This document shows, in pieces, positions 7,358-16,212 of a stretch of 42,359 nt of DNA (the stretch's first letter is position 1; every line of letters starts with the position of its first letter). Below the pieces are notes generated by a model. It saw nothing but the letters and a program-made list of their open reading frames with translations, did not search any database and had not been told where the DNA came from. The DNA is from Desulfovibrionaceae bacterium (lineage in GTDB: Bacteria; Desulfobacterota; Desulfovibrionia; Desulfovibrionales; Desulfovibrionaceae), in assembly GCA_016932995.1 (NCBI GenBank), contig JAFGBU010000039.1, positions 1 to 42,359 of the forward strand, read 5' to 3'. The translations under genes and the position numbers were made by a program.

Positions 7358-9559
7358 ATGAGCGCCGCGGACAAGAAAAACGAGGGCCGCAGTGAGGCCA
7401 AGGGCTGGAGGCGGGAGATCCTGGCCATGTGCTGCCTGTTCCTGGCCGCCTTCCTGTTCATGAGCCTGTTCAGCTTCGATCCCGGGGACCCGGCCCTGAA
7501 CCAGGCCGTGAGCAAGGGCTGGAAGGTCCGAAATGTGGCCGGCGCGGCCGGGGCCTATGCGGCCGGGCTGCTCGTGGACATGTTCGGCCTCGGGGCCCTG
7601 ATCTGGCCCTTCGTGTTCCTGTACCTGGGCCTGAGCCGGTTCATCACCAGGCTGCGCATCCCCAAATGGCGCCTGCTGGGCGCGGCCGGGCTGTATGTGT
7701 CCATGCTGGCCTGGCTGAGCCATCCCTGGTTCTGCCCCACGGCCACGGCCGAGTACGGCCTTGCGGGCGGCGGGGTCTTCGGCCACGAGGTCATAAACAG
7801 ACTGACCATCCCCTTTCTGCGCCCGGCCGGGGCCTTTCTGCTCTGGCTCTTCCTCTCCGCGATCTGCCTCCAGGTCTTTCTGGGCTTCAGCTGGGCGGGC
7901 CTGCTCAGGCGGATCAGGTCCCTGGCCTATGATCTGTGGTGCGCGTGGCTCGAACGCAGGCGCACGAGCCGGGCGCTCAAGGCGGCCAGGCTGGAGGCCG
8001 AGCTGGAGAAAAAGGCCGCCTCAGGCCAGACCGGGGGCGCGGCCGTCCGGAGCAGGACCGAGAAGCGGCCCCAGAAACAGCCCGCCAGGCCAAAGCCGGA
8101 CAACGGCGCCAAGCCCGGGGGCCGGGAGCTGCCGGGACTGGAGCTCCTGTCCCCTCCGCCGGTCAACAGGACCACGCTGGACCCCAAGTCCCTGGAGACC
8201 CAGGCCCAGAGGCTCATATCCTGCCTGGCGGACTTCAACATCCAGGGCGAGATACAGCAGATCAAGCCCGGTCCCGTGGTGACCATGTTCGAGTTCAAGC
8301 CCGCGCCGGGGGTCAAGATAAGCAGGATTGAGGCCCTGAACGACGACATCGCCCTGGCCATGAAGGCCCTGGCCGTGCGCATCGTGGCCCCGATCCCCGG
8401 AAAGGACAGCGTGGGCGTGGAGATACCCAACGAGAAGCGCCAGACGGTCTACCTGCGCGAGATACTCGAATCCGAGATTTTCGCCACCGCGGCCTCGCCC
8501 CTGACCCTGGCCCTGGGCAAGGACATCCACGGCGCGACCCAGGTCGCGGACCTGGCCAGGATGCCGCACCTGCTGGTGGCCGGGGCCACGGGCGCGGGCA
8601 AGAGCGTCTGCCTGAACGCCTTTCTGCTCAGCCTCCTGTTCAAGGCCGACCCGGACACGGTCAAGCTCCTGCTGGTGGACCCCAAGCGCATCGAGCTGGC
8701 CGTGTACGCCAGCCTGCCGCACCTGGTCCATCCCGTGGTCACCGAGACGGCCATGGCCAAGAGCGCCCTGGAGTGGGCGGTCTTCGAGATGGAGTCCCGC
8801 TACGAGGCCATGGCCCGGCTCGGGGCCAAGAACATCGAGGCCTACAACCAGAAGCTGGCCGGCCTGGGCGACGACCGGCCCGAGGACATCCAGGACCTGA
8901 AGCCGCTTCCCTACCTGGTCATAGTCATAGACGAGCTTGCGGACCTGATGATGACCGCGGCCAAGGAGGTCGAGCTGTGCATCGTCAGGCTGGCCCAGCT
9001 CTCCCGGGCCGCGGGCATAAACATGATCCTGGCCACCCAGCGGCCCAGCGTGGACGTGGTCACCGGGCTGATCAAGGCCAACTTTCCGACCAGGATATCC
9101 TTCCAGGTCTCGTCCAAGCCCGACTCGCGGACCATCCTGGACACCGTGGGCGCCGAGAACCTCCTGGGCCGCGGGGACATGCTCTTCAAGCACAGCGGCT
9201 CCAGGCTCCAGCGCATGCACGCCCCGTACGTGGACGACAGGGAGATCGCCGCGGTGGTCAGGTTCTGGCAGCAGCATAGGCCCCAGGAGTTCGAGATCGA
9301 CTTTGCCCGCTGGACCAAGGACAGCCAGGGCAACGGGGGCCTCGGCGCAGAGGAGGGGGGCATGGCCGACGACCCCCTGTACGCCGAGGCCGTGGACTTC
9401 GTCCTCTCCCAGGGCAAGGCCTCGATCTCCCTGATCCAGCGCCGCTTCCGCATCGGGTTCAACCGCGCGGCCAGGTACATCGAGCAGATGGAGGCGGACG
9501 GCCTGTTGGGCCCCCAGGAGGGCAGCAAGCCCAGAATGGTGATCCCGCCCAAGGACTAG
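7358..9559 (+). CDS. ftsK: DNA translocase FtsK
   Basis: This 733-residue septal DNA pump moves the terminus through the closing septum and activates XerCD recombination. It has four or five N-terminal membrane helices (about residues 20-185), a short basic linker, and the RecA-like motor with Walker A GATGAGKS (about 408-416) and Walker B LVIVIDELADL (about 520-530). The C-terminal winged-helix gamma domain (about 670-730) reads KOPS sites. The linker is much shorter than in E. coli, as in most other phyla. ATG at 7358 is preferred; a TTG 12 nt upstream is also possible. lolA follows. A XerD is encoded at 28292. Confidence 0.95.
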   Translation: MSAADKKNEGRSEAKGWRREILAMCCLFLAAFLFMSLFSFDPGDPALNQAVSKGWKVRNVAGAAGAYAAGLLVDMFGLGALIWPFVFLYLGLSRFITRLRIPKWRLLGAAGLYVSMLAWLSHPWFCPTATAEYGLAGGGVFGHEVINRLTIPFLRPAGAFLLWLFLSAICLQVFLGFSWAGLLRRIRSLAYDLWCAWLERRRTSRALKAARLEAELEKKAASGQTGGAAVRSRTEKRPQKQPARPKPDNGAKPGGRELPGLELLSPPPVNRTTLDPKSLETQAQRLISCLADFNIQGEIQQIKPGPVVTMFEFKPAPGVKISRIEALNDDIALAMKALAVRIVAPIPGKDSVGVEIPNEKRQTVYLREILESEIFATAASPLTLALGKDIHGATQVADLARMPHLLVAGATGAGKSVCLNAFLLSLLFKADPDTVKLLLVDPKRIELAVYASLPHLVHPVVTETAMAKSALEWAVFEMESRYEAMARLGAKNIEAYNQKLAGLGDDRPEDIQDLKPLPYLVIVIDELADLMMTAAKEVELCIVRLAQLSRAAGINMILATQRPSVDVVTGLIKANFPTRISFQVSSKPDSRTILDTVGAENLLGRGDMLFKHSGSRLQRMHAPYVDDREIAAVVRFWQQHRPQEFEIDFARWTKDSQGNGGLGAEEGGMADDPLYAEAVDFVLSQGKASISLIQRRFRIGFNRAARYIEQMEADGLLGPQEGSKPRMVIPPKD

Positions 9560-9599
9560 TGTCCGGGCCACGATTTTTGGGATACAAGGGGTGAGTCTC

Positions 9600-10256
9600 A
9601 TGCGCAAGGTCTTGTTTTGTCTGTGCCTTCTGAGCATGGTCTGGGCTCGGCCCGCAGGGGCCTCGGACCTGCCGGACCTGATCCAGAAACGCTACGAGAC
9701 GGTCGAGTCCTTCAAGGCCGACTTTGATCAGGAGCTGACCCACGCCGCGAGCGGGCAGCAGGAGCTCAGGCACGGCCAGATATGGTTCAAGCAGCCCGGG
9801 CTGGTGCGCTGGCAGATCGAAGACCCCGAGGAGCTGTTCGTGGTCGCCAGGGACCATGTCTGGGAATACGTGGCCGAGGACCGGATAGCCATAAAACACA
9901 AGGCCCAGGACCTGTTCAAGTCCGAAATAATGCTGCGCATCCTCTCGGGCCGGGCCAATCTGAAGGACGACTTCAAGGTCGAGGATCAGGGTGAGGACCA
10001 GGGCCTGACCAAGGTCAAGCTCGTGCCCCACAAGCCGGAGATGAACATGGTCCTGGCCTACATCTGGGTCGATCCGAAGTCCTATCTCATGCGCAGGGTC
10101 CTGGTGGTCAGCTTCTACGGCGACGGCAACCAGGTCGCGCTCAAGAACCTCAAGACCGGGGTGGCCATCCCGGCCAAGACCTTTGAGTTCAGCCCGCCGC
10201 CCGGGGTCGAGGTCCAGGACAACACCCAGGGCCAGGCCGGCCGGCCGGATTTCTAG
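9600..10256 (+). CDS. lolA: Outer-membrane lipoprotein carrier LolA
   Basis: This 218-residue periplasmic chaperone carries lipoproteins from LolCDE to the outer membrane. A signal peptide occupies about residues 1-22 (ending ARPAGAS). The mature part starts LPDLIQKRYETVESFKADF and holds the W-F-K-x-P-G-x-x-R-W pattern (IWFKQPGLVRWQIEDP) typical of LolA. The start is ATG at 9600, 10 nt after AAGGGG; a GTG at 9591 is too close to it. The stop codon shares the palindrome CTAG with the convergent rluB stop. Confidence 0.9.
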   Translation: MRKVLFCLCLLSMVWARPAGASDLPDLIQKRYETVESFKADFDQELTHAASGQQELRHGQIWFKQPGLVRWQIEDPEELFVVARDHVWEYVAEDRIAIKHKAQDLFKSEIMLRILSGRANLKDDFKVEDQGEDQGLTKVKLVPHKPEMNMVLAYIWVDPKSYLMRRVLVVSFYGDGNQVALKNLKTGVAIPAKTFEFSPPPGVEVQDNTQGQAGRPDF

Positions 10257-11029
10257 CCGGGCCTGACCAGCGGCCCCTGGAGCCCCAGGGCCGTCTTCAG
10301 GTCCCGGACCTCGCGGTCGGTCAGCCCGCGCCACTTCCCGGCCGAGAGCCCGGCCAGGGACAGGGGCCCGATCGAGACCCGCTCCAGACCCAAGACGGTC
10401 AGGCCCAGGTCCCGGCACATGCGCCGGATCTGCCTGTTGACGCCCTGGATGAGGGTCAGCTCCAAAACACAGCCCGGCCCGGGCTTCAGGACCCTTGCCC
10501 GGACCGGGGCCAAGACCTCGCCCTCGGCCAGGGTCATGCCCGAGCGCATGGCCTTGAGCTGGCCCTCGGTCGCCTGCTCCCGGACCAGGACCCGGTAGAC
10601 CTTTGGGAGATGCCATTTGGGATGGGTCATGCGCCGACAGAGCTCGCCGTCCGTGGTCATGAGCAGCAGGCCGGAGGAGAAGTAGTCCAGGCGGCCCGCG
10701 GGAAAGGGCCTTCTGCGCCTGATCTCGGGCGGCAGCAGGTCCATGACCGTGTCCCGGCCGCGGGGGTCCTTGGCCGTGGTCAGGACCCGGACCGGCTTGT
10801 TCAGGATCAGATAGAGCCCCCCGGCCTCCCTGGGCGGCTCGACCCGCGAACCATTGACCTCGACCCGGTCCACGGCCGGGTCTATCTTGACGCCCATGCC
10901 GGTCACCTGTCGGCCGTTGACCGCCACCGCGCCGGAAGAGATGAGCCGGTCAGCGGCGCGGCGCGAGGCCAGGCCGCACTGGGCCAGAAACTTATTCAGC
11001 CTTATCAAGTTGTTGTCTGATCCGCTCAC
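10253..11029 (-). CDS. rluB: rRNA pseudouridine synthase, RsuA/RluB family
   Basis: This 258-residue enzyme isomerises uridine in rRNA; RluB acts on 23S U2605 in E. coli. An S4 RNA-binding domain (about 8-60) is followed by the catalytic domain with PAGRLDYFSSGLLLMTTDGE, the catalytic Asp being D115. Later motifs include PKWHLPKVYRV and NRQIRRM. Position 116-118 (YFS) differs from the common DTS or NTS. The start is GTG at 11029 within ATGACGTGA, with no good ribosome site. RluB rather than RsuA, RluE or RluF is inferred from general similarity. Confidence 0.88.
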   Translation of the reverse strand: MSGSDNNLIRLNKFLAQCGLASRRAADRLISSGAVAVNGRQVTGMGVKIDPAVDRVEVNGSRVEPPREAGGLYLILNKPVRVLTTAKDPRGRDTVMDLLPPEIRRRRPFPAGRLDYFSSGLLLMTTDGELCRRMTHPKWHLPKVYRVLVREQATEGQLKAMRSGMTLAEGEVLAPVRARVLKPGPGCVLELTLIQGVNRQIRRMCRDLGLTVLGLERVSIGPLSLAGLSAGKWRGLTDREVRDLKTALGLQGPLVRPG

Positions 11030-11126
11030 GTCATGATCGCGTAATTATCATGGACCTGGCCCCGACCGGGCGTGGCGGGATATTCGGGCACCCGGGCCGG
11101 GTTGTCAACGCCGGGCAGGGGCCGGA

Positions 11127-11750
11127 TCAGACCTTGATGACCTTGTCGGCCAGGTGCAGGCTGGTGACCACGTCGAGCATGTTGGTGGTCTCGCCGACCA
11201 TCTTTTGCTCAATCAGGCCGAAGTGCTCCAGGCAGGTGCCGCAGACCAGGATCGAGACCCCGGAATCGGCCAGGGACTTGATCTTTTCAAGGCAGGGGCT
11301 GGCCGCGACCGCCAGCCTGACCGCGCCGTTGACCAGGATCACGCGCCACAGATGGGGGCCGAGCTCGGGCAGGGTGGCCAGGAAGTTGAGCATCAGCTTG
11401 GCCCCCAGATCGTCGTCGCCCCGGCCCATGGTGTCCGAGGAGATGAAGACCAGGGTCCGCTGGCCAGGGGCCGGGGCGGCGGGTGCAGGGGCCGGGTCTT
11501 GGGCCGGAGACGGGGCCGGGCCGGCGGACCCGGAATCGCGTTCGGCCAGGACAAGCCACTGGCCGTTGTCCTCCTGGGCCGTGACCGCATAGCCCTGGGA
11601 GGTCAGAAAGCGGCCGACATTGTCCTTGGCCGCCGAGTTGTCCACCAGGACCAAAAGCGAGGCCGGGGCCTGGTCCGTGACGCAGGACCTGCATTTCAAC
11701 ACCGGCTGGGGGCAGGGCATCTGCCTGCAATCGAGACTGACCTCGGCCAT
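11127..11750 (-). CDS. yedF: TusA-DsrE fusion of the selenium-associated YedF type
   Basis: The protein has 207 residues. The N-terminal TusA/SirA domain has the CPxP motif (DCRQMPCPQPVLKC, C8, C13, C20). A Pro/Ala-rich linker spans about 77-95. The C-terminal DsrE-like domain (TLVFISSDTMGRGDDDLG at the start) has two further cysteines in SILVCGTCLEHFG. This matches the family annotated as selenium metabolism protein YedF, thought to handle persulfide or selenium, although its reaction is not proven. ATG follows AGGAGGTG. selD, its usual neighbour, is not in the window. Confidence 0.85.
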   Translation of the reverse strand: MAEVSLDCRQMPCPQPVLKCRSCVTDQAPASLLVLVDNSAAKDNVGRFLTSQGYAVTAQEDNGQWLVLAERDSGSAGPAPSPAQDPAPAPAAPAPGQRTLVFISSDTMGRGDDDLGAKLMLNFLATLPELGPHLWRVILVNGAVRLAVAASPCLEKIKSLADSGVSILVCGTCLEHFGLIEQKMVGETTNMLDVVTSLHLADKVIKV

Positions 11751-11896
11751 GGCGCACCTCCTGGAGCGGTTATCAACGCCTTGGGCCGCAAGGTCAAATA
11801 GCCAATATCTATCGTTTTGCGCGCATCAATAGGCTGAGCCGATGCGCTCGACGAACACAGGCCGGGCAGGATGGGGGCGGAAAGGGGTTTAAGGGC

Positions 11897-12982
11897 TCAG
11901 TCCAGGGGGTTTCTGGCCGTGCCCTGGGTGTAGAAGGGCAATGTGGCGCGCCGGGCGTCGAGCTCGGCGCGCTGGGCCGCTATCCTGAACGCGGGCTCCT
12001 CGGCCGCGTCCGCCCGGACATAGGCCAGGGCCACGCAGCAGCTAAGCGAAGGCGCGAACGACCCGCTGGTGACCGCCCCGACCTCCGCGCCCGAGGGCAG
12101 AAGGACCCGATCGTTGTGGCGCGCGGCCCTGCGGCCGTCGATCAAAAGCGGGATCAGGCGCTCGTTCACCCGGCCCAGGGCGGGCTTGCCCAAGAACGGC
12201 GCGGCCTTGCCGAGCAGGCGGCCGTAGCCCGCCTCGACCGGGGTGTGCTCGGGGTCCAGGTCCTGGCCGTACAGGGGATAGCCCATCTCCAGGCGCAGGG
12301 TGTCCCGGGCCCCCAGACCGGCCGGACGCGCCAGGGGGTGCCCGACCAGAGTCCGCCACAGGTCCAGGGCCGCGTCCGAGGGCAGGTAGAGCTCGTAGCC
12401 CAGCTCGCCGGTGTACCCGGTCCTGCTGATGAGCAGCCAGGCGTTTTGAAACCCGGTCTCGGCAAAGCCGAAGTAGGGCAGCCGGCCGCAGTCCTCACCC
12501 AAGGCGTCCTCCAGTACCTCGCGCGATCTGGGGCCCTGGAGGTCTATCTTGGCGGTCTTGGCCGAGATGTTCGTAAGGGCCAGGCTTTGGGGCAGCCTCT
12601 GGGACATCCAGACGAAGTCCGAGTCCTCGCAGGCCGCGTTGACCACGATCAGGTATCGGTCCGGGCCGCGCCGGTACACGATCAGGTCGTCGAGGACCCC
12701 GGCCTTTGGGTTGAGCAGAAACCCGTAGCCGCACCTGCCCGGGGCCAGTTTGCGGACATCCTGGGTCACCAGGCCGTCCAGGGCCTCGGCCGCGCCCGGC
12801 CCCTCCAGGGTGAACTCGCCCATGTGGCAGATGTCGAAGACGCTCGCCGATTCCCTGGTCTGGCGGTGCTCGGCGAGGATGCCCTCGTACTGCACGGGCA
12901 TGTCGTATCCCGCGAACGGCGCCATCTTGGCCCCGTTCTCCCGGTGCCAGGAGGTCAGCGGGGTGGTCTTGAGTTCCTGCAT
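11897..12982 (-). CDS. gcvT: Aminomethyltransferase, glycine cleavage T protein
   Basis: This 361-residue enzyme transfers the aminomethyl group from lipoyl-H protein to tetrahydrofolate, making methylene-THF and ammonia. Motifs include MAPFAGYDMPVQY near the N-terminus, DICHMGEF, GYTGELGYELY in the middle and GARDTLRLEMGYPLYGQD later; these are typical of true GcvT rather than the YgfZ branch. The start is ATG at 12982, preceded by CCGGAG; a GTG 9 nt upstream is possible. gcvH, gcvP and lpd are not in the window, so the operon is split. The 580-residue gene lies directly upstream on the same strand. Confidence 0.92.
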   Translation of the reverse strand: MQELKTTPLTSWHRENGAKMAPFAGYDMPVQYEGILAEHRQTRESASVFDICHMGEFTLEGPGAAEALDGLVTQDVRKLAPGRCGYGFLLNPKAGVLDDLIVYRRGPDRYLIVVNAACEDSDFVWMSQRLPQSLALTNISAKTAKIDLQGPRSREVLEDALGEDCGRLPYFGFAETGFQNAWLLISRTGYTGELGYELYLPSDAALDLWRTLVGHPLARPAGLGARDTLRLEMGYPLYGQDLDPEHTPVEAGYGRLLGKAAPFLGKPALGRVNERLIPLLIDGRRAARHNDRVLLPSGAEVGAVTSGSFAPSLSCCVALAYVRADAAEEPAFRIAAQRAELDARRATLPFYTQGTARNPLD

Positions 12983-13052
12983 GGCTTGCACTCCGGATTC
13001 ATAAGGGCCTAGGCCCGGACCCGTTCAGGGGCGCGGTCCTCGATGCCGGGGC

Positions 13053-14795
13053 TTAGAGGACGACGTCGATGCCCACGGTCATATCCTCGCCGACCCTTGT
13101 CTTTCTTATGGCCTCGAACTCGTCCAAGAGGCTCACCAGTCGGCCGCAGTATTTCTTCACCGCCCGGCCGTAATCGCTCAGCGAATCGTCGGGCCTTCGC
13201 ATGTAGCGGCGCTGGAGATAGGGGTCGTCGACCACCTGCCGGCCTATGGCCAGGGCCTTCACGACCAATTGATCGAAGTAGTTGACGATCTCGAACTTGA
13301 GCTCGCCGAGTATCTCGGTCATCTGGCGGATCGCCTCCAGGTGGCTCAGGCCCTTGCCCTTGTACTGCCTGTTCTTCAGGTCCTCCAGAATTCTGATCTT
13401 CCGGCCCTGCTGGATCACGCTGTAGCGCGACCAGACGTCCTGGTACAGGTCGTTAAGCTCGTTGAAGACCTTGTAATTCTCAGGCGAAAGCAGATAGCTG
13501 TCCATGACTTTCACGATCATGGCGAAGAACTCGTCGGAGTAGTCGATTATCCTGTGCTGGTGCTTGGAGAGCCAGCTGAACAGAAACTTGAGCCGCTTCT
13601 CGTGGCTGTCCGTGTCCTGGATGATCTCCTGGCGCTTGTAGGTGATCTTGCCCTGGAACTCGCCGCGCACGATGTCGTTCAGGCACAGGATCATGCTCGA
13701 GGCGTCCTTGATGATGTTCAGGTGGCTGAGGACCCTGCCGGTGAGCGGATGGATGATCTCCTGGGCCTGGACCGAAATGGCGCGGTCCTCGCGGATGTTC
13801 TTGGGGTTGTAGTCGTGCTGCTTGTAGATCACCCGCAGGATCACCACCCGCTTCTTCTCGTCCACGAAGAAGCCCTGGTCCTTGAGCAGGGTTATGGCCT
13901 CGGTCTGCCTCTGGTCCACCTGGACCAGGGCGATCTTCTCGATCCGGGGATAGCGCCTGTTCCTGAACCTTGAGGAGAGCGTGGTTATGGTCCGGTCCGA
14001 CTGGCCCAGGACCCGGACCATGAAGTTCTCGCCCATGCGCAGAAGCCGCCTGGCGAAAAGCGCGGCCGAGGTCCTGCGTTCGGAGACGATGGGGAAGCCG
14101 TGCTGCTCCATGAGGAACTGGTATACGAACAGCCGGTTGCACTCGTACCTCAGGTTGTTTCCGGGACTGAACTTGCCGATCTTCATGCCGAAGCGCTTGA
14201 GCTCGGTGTCCAGCTCCGAGGGCAGGGAGGCGTATATCCCGGTCAGGCAGTACTCCCCGGCGCTGTCCTTGGCCAGGATGTGGGCCCGTTCCAGGTGCAG
14301 GAGAAAGGGCAGCAGATCGAAGTAGTTCTCCAGCCCGCAGATGTCCGAGGCGCCGAACTGGCGCTCAAAGTCTTCGTGCAGCATCTTGGGCAGCCGGCTT
14401 TGGAACAGCCGCAGGTTGGCGGCGAGGACCGAGCTCTCCAGGACGCAGGCGTCCTTGATCAGGTCCTCCTTTTGCCAGTCCAGGAAGGGATGCAGCACGT
14501 CGTACTGGAATATCTCCTGAAAGGAGTTCAACGGCCGGTCAAAGGCCACGAGGCTGAAGCCCGGAAGCTGCTTGTACTCGAACAGGTCGATTTCAAAGGA
14601 CGGCAGGAGCTCCCGCCATTCCACCAGGGGGTAGTTTTCGGTCTCGAAATAGGGCCTGAGAAGGCACTGCGTTATGTGCGACCAGTCAAGGATGGTCTTG
14701 AGCTCACCGAGGCTGCCCGCCTTGACGGGGCAGGGGCCCCCGTCCTTCTTGTCCCAGCAGTAGCCGGACGCCTCGGTAAAGGCCTTCTCCCACAT
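13053..14795 (-). CDS. Uncharacterised 580-residue cytoplasmic protein
   Basis: I do not recognise this family. It is a long soluble protein with no signal peptide and no membrane segment, likely mostly helical, with regular aromatic and charged residues. The N-terminus has a small Cys-containing patch (CWDKKDGGPCPV, about 13-24). The central part has many RR/KR pairs (LFARRLLRMGENFMVRVLG, SSRFRNRRYPRIEKIAL), and a region near 370 reads HPLTGRVLSHLNIIKDASSM. ATG at 14795 follows AGGTG. It is well expressed by codon use and intact. It lies upstream of gcvT on the same strand with a 70-nt gap, and behind an AT-rich promoter region. Any functional statement would be a guess. Confidence 0.85.
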   Translation of the reverse strand: MWEKAFTEASGYCWDKKDGGPCPVKAGSLGELKTILDWSHITQCLLRPYFETENYPLVEWRELLPSFEIDLFEYKQLPGFSLVAFDRPLNSFQEIFQYDVLHPFLDWQKEDLIKDACVLESSVLAANLRLFQSRLPKMLHEDFERQFGASDICGLENYFDLLPFLLHLERAHILAKDSAGEYCLTGIYASLPSELDTELKRFGMKIGKFSPGNNLRYECNRLFVYQFLMEQHGFPIVSERRTSAALFARRLLRMGENFMVRVLGQSDRTITTLSSRFRNRRYPRIEKIALVQVDQRQTEAITLLKDQGFFVDEKKRVVILRVIYKQHDYNPKNIREDRAISVQAQEIIHPLTGRVLSHLNIIKDASSMILCLNDIVRGEFQGKITYKRQEIIQDTDSHEKRLKFLFSWLSKHQHRIIDYSDEFFAMIVKVMDSYLLSPENYKVFNELNDLYQDVWSRYSVIQQGRKIRILEDLKNRQYKGKGLSHLEAIRQMTEILGELKFEIVNYFDQLVVKALAIGRQVVDDPYLQRRYMRRPDDSLSDYGRAVKKYCGRLVSLLDEFEAIRKTRVGEDMTVGIDVVL

Positions 14796-15099
14796 GCCGC
14801 ACCTGGCCTAGCCCTGGTTTGCCGAATCGTTTGCTTGCCGAACCGCGCGGGCCTTTGGCCGCGCATGCCCGCAAGATCGAGCATTTCATTATTAATTTAA
14901 TAGTTTAAACTTTTTTTAAATAAAATACAACAAATTCCATGCGCAAGTCCCGAAGTTCGAGCCCCGCAGGCCCGCTGGACAGGGCCCGGCAATGGCTCCC
15001 GGCCTGGTTTCCCGGGCCAAGGGCCAGATCGCTATGGACTTTGGGCCGGGAATGAAACAAAATGTCTCCCAACGCAAGCACGCCACAGGAGGAGCGCAT
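14796..15099. other. Divergent intergenic region with AT-rich core
   Basis: About 300 bp without a gene separates the minus-strand 580-residue gene from the plus-strand DUF6485-like gene. The core at about 14884-14940 is strikingly AT-rich for this genome and contains the palindrome AGTTTAAACT (14902-14911), consistent with one or two divergent promoters. I cannot assign -35/-10 pairs with confidence. The flanks are ordinary GC-rich sequence. Confidence 0.5.
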
Positions 15100-15306
15100 A
15101 TGCAGAAGCAAGACCAGTGCCCCAGGGCCAAGATCAATCAGAGCTATTGCAATTGCACCTATTCATGCTCCAGGCACGCCATCTGCTGCGAATGCCTGCA
15201 CTACCACCGGCAACGGGGCGAGCTTCCGGCCTGCTATTTCACCGCGGACGAGGAAAAGACCTACAACCGGTCCATAGAGTTCTTCATCCAGCGCAGAACC
15301 AAGTGA
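15100..15306 (+). CDS. DUF6485-like cysteine-rich small protein
   Basis: This 68-residue protein has eight cysteines (7, 17, 19, 23, 29, 30, 32, 45) and several histidines in the pattern CNCTYSC...CCECLHYHR...LPAC. That agrees with my memory of DUF6485, a widespread small domain in anaerobes that probably binds a metal or cluster; no function is established. It ends with [15 protein letters not shown], also common in that family. ATG at 15100 follows AGGAGGAG; a longer reading frame from 14992 is not needed. suhB follows 110 nt later on the same strand. Confidence 0.8.
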   Translation: MQKQDQCPRAKINQSYCNCTYSCSRHAICCECLHYHRQRGELPACYFTADEEKTYNRSIEFFIQRRTK

Positions 15307-15416
15307 CCCGGCCGATCCGACCGCGGCCCGGCAAGGGTCTCGGCCCGAACCAGGCGCCATCCGGCCCGAAGGGCTGTTTTTTCAACTCCCGGCCACTGAT
15401 CTGAAGAGATAACCGA

Positions 15417-16202
15417 ATGAAATCCTTGGAGCTGGAGAAGGTCTTGTCCGAGACCCGGGTCGCGGTGGGCCGGGCCTCCGCGCTGATCAGGGCCAACTGG
15501 GACCGGCCCAAGACCGTGCGCCACAAGGGCCGGATAGACCTGGTCACTGAGACCGATCTGGCCGTGGAGGCCGGGCTGCGGGCCGATCTGGGCGATATCC
15601 TCCCGGAGGCCGAGTTCGTGGCCGAGGAGTCCTACCAGGGATCGGGCCACTGGGACTCGGCCTGGATCGTGGACCCCCTGGACGGGACCACCAACTTCAC
15701 CCACAACATCCCGTTCGTGGCTGTTTCCGTGGCCCTGTGGCAGGGCGGGCGGCCGGTCCTGGGCCTCGTGGACCTGCCCATGCTCAACGAGACCTTCAGC
15801 GCCCTGGAGGGCCGGGGCGCGTTCCTGAACGGCTCGGCCATAAGGGTCTCCAAGGCCGAGACCCTGGAGCAGTCGCTGGTGGTCACCGGGTTTCCCTACG
15901 ACATCACCAACCATCTGGACGCGATATTGAAAAACCTCGGCGCGACCCTGGCCAGGGCCCAGGGGGTGCGCCGCCTGGGCGCGGCGGCCGTTGACCTGGC
16001 CTATGTGGCCTGCGGGCGCTTCGACGCCTTTTACGAGGCCGGGCTCAAGCCCTGGGACACCGCGGCGGGGACGCTTCTGGTCCAGGAGGCCGGGGGCCGG
16101 GTCAGCCGCTACGACCAGGGCCCCTACAGGCCCGGGGACCCGACCATGCTGGCCACCAACGGCCGCATACATTCGCTGATGAGCGGGATACTGGCCGCCT
16201 GA
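15417..16202 (+). CDS. suhB: Inositol monophosphatase family protein (SuhB-like)
   Basis: This 261-residue Mg-dependent phosphatase has the metal-binding set E70-E71, WIVDPLDGTTNF (D86, D89) and KPWDTAAG near residue 211. The substrate may be inositol-1-phosphate or a related sugar phosphate. In E. coli SuhB also joins the rRNA antitermination complex. The start ATG follows a modest AAGAG site. The tail overlaps nothing; the convergent Nudix gene ends 11 nt beyond it. Confidence 0.9.
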   Translation: MKSLELEKVLSETRVAVGRASALIRANWDRPKTVRHKGRIDLVTETDLAVEAGLRADLGDILPEAEFVAEESYQGSGHWDSAWIVDPLDGTTNFTHNIPFVAVSVALWQGGRPVLGLVDLPMLNETFSALEGRGAFLNGSAIRVSKAETLEQSLVVTGFPYDITNHLDAILKNLGATLARAQGVRRLGAAAVDLAYVACGRFDAFYEAGLKPWDTAAGTLLVQEAGGRVSRYDQGPYRPGDPTMLATNGRIHSLMSGILAA

Positions 16203-16212
16203 GCGCATGGGC

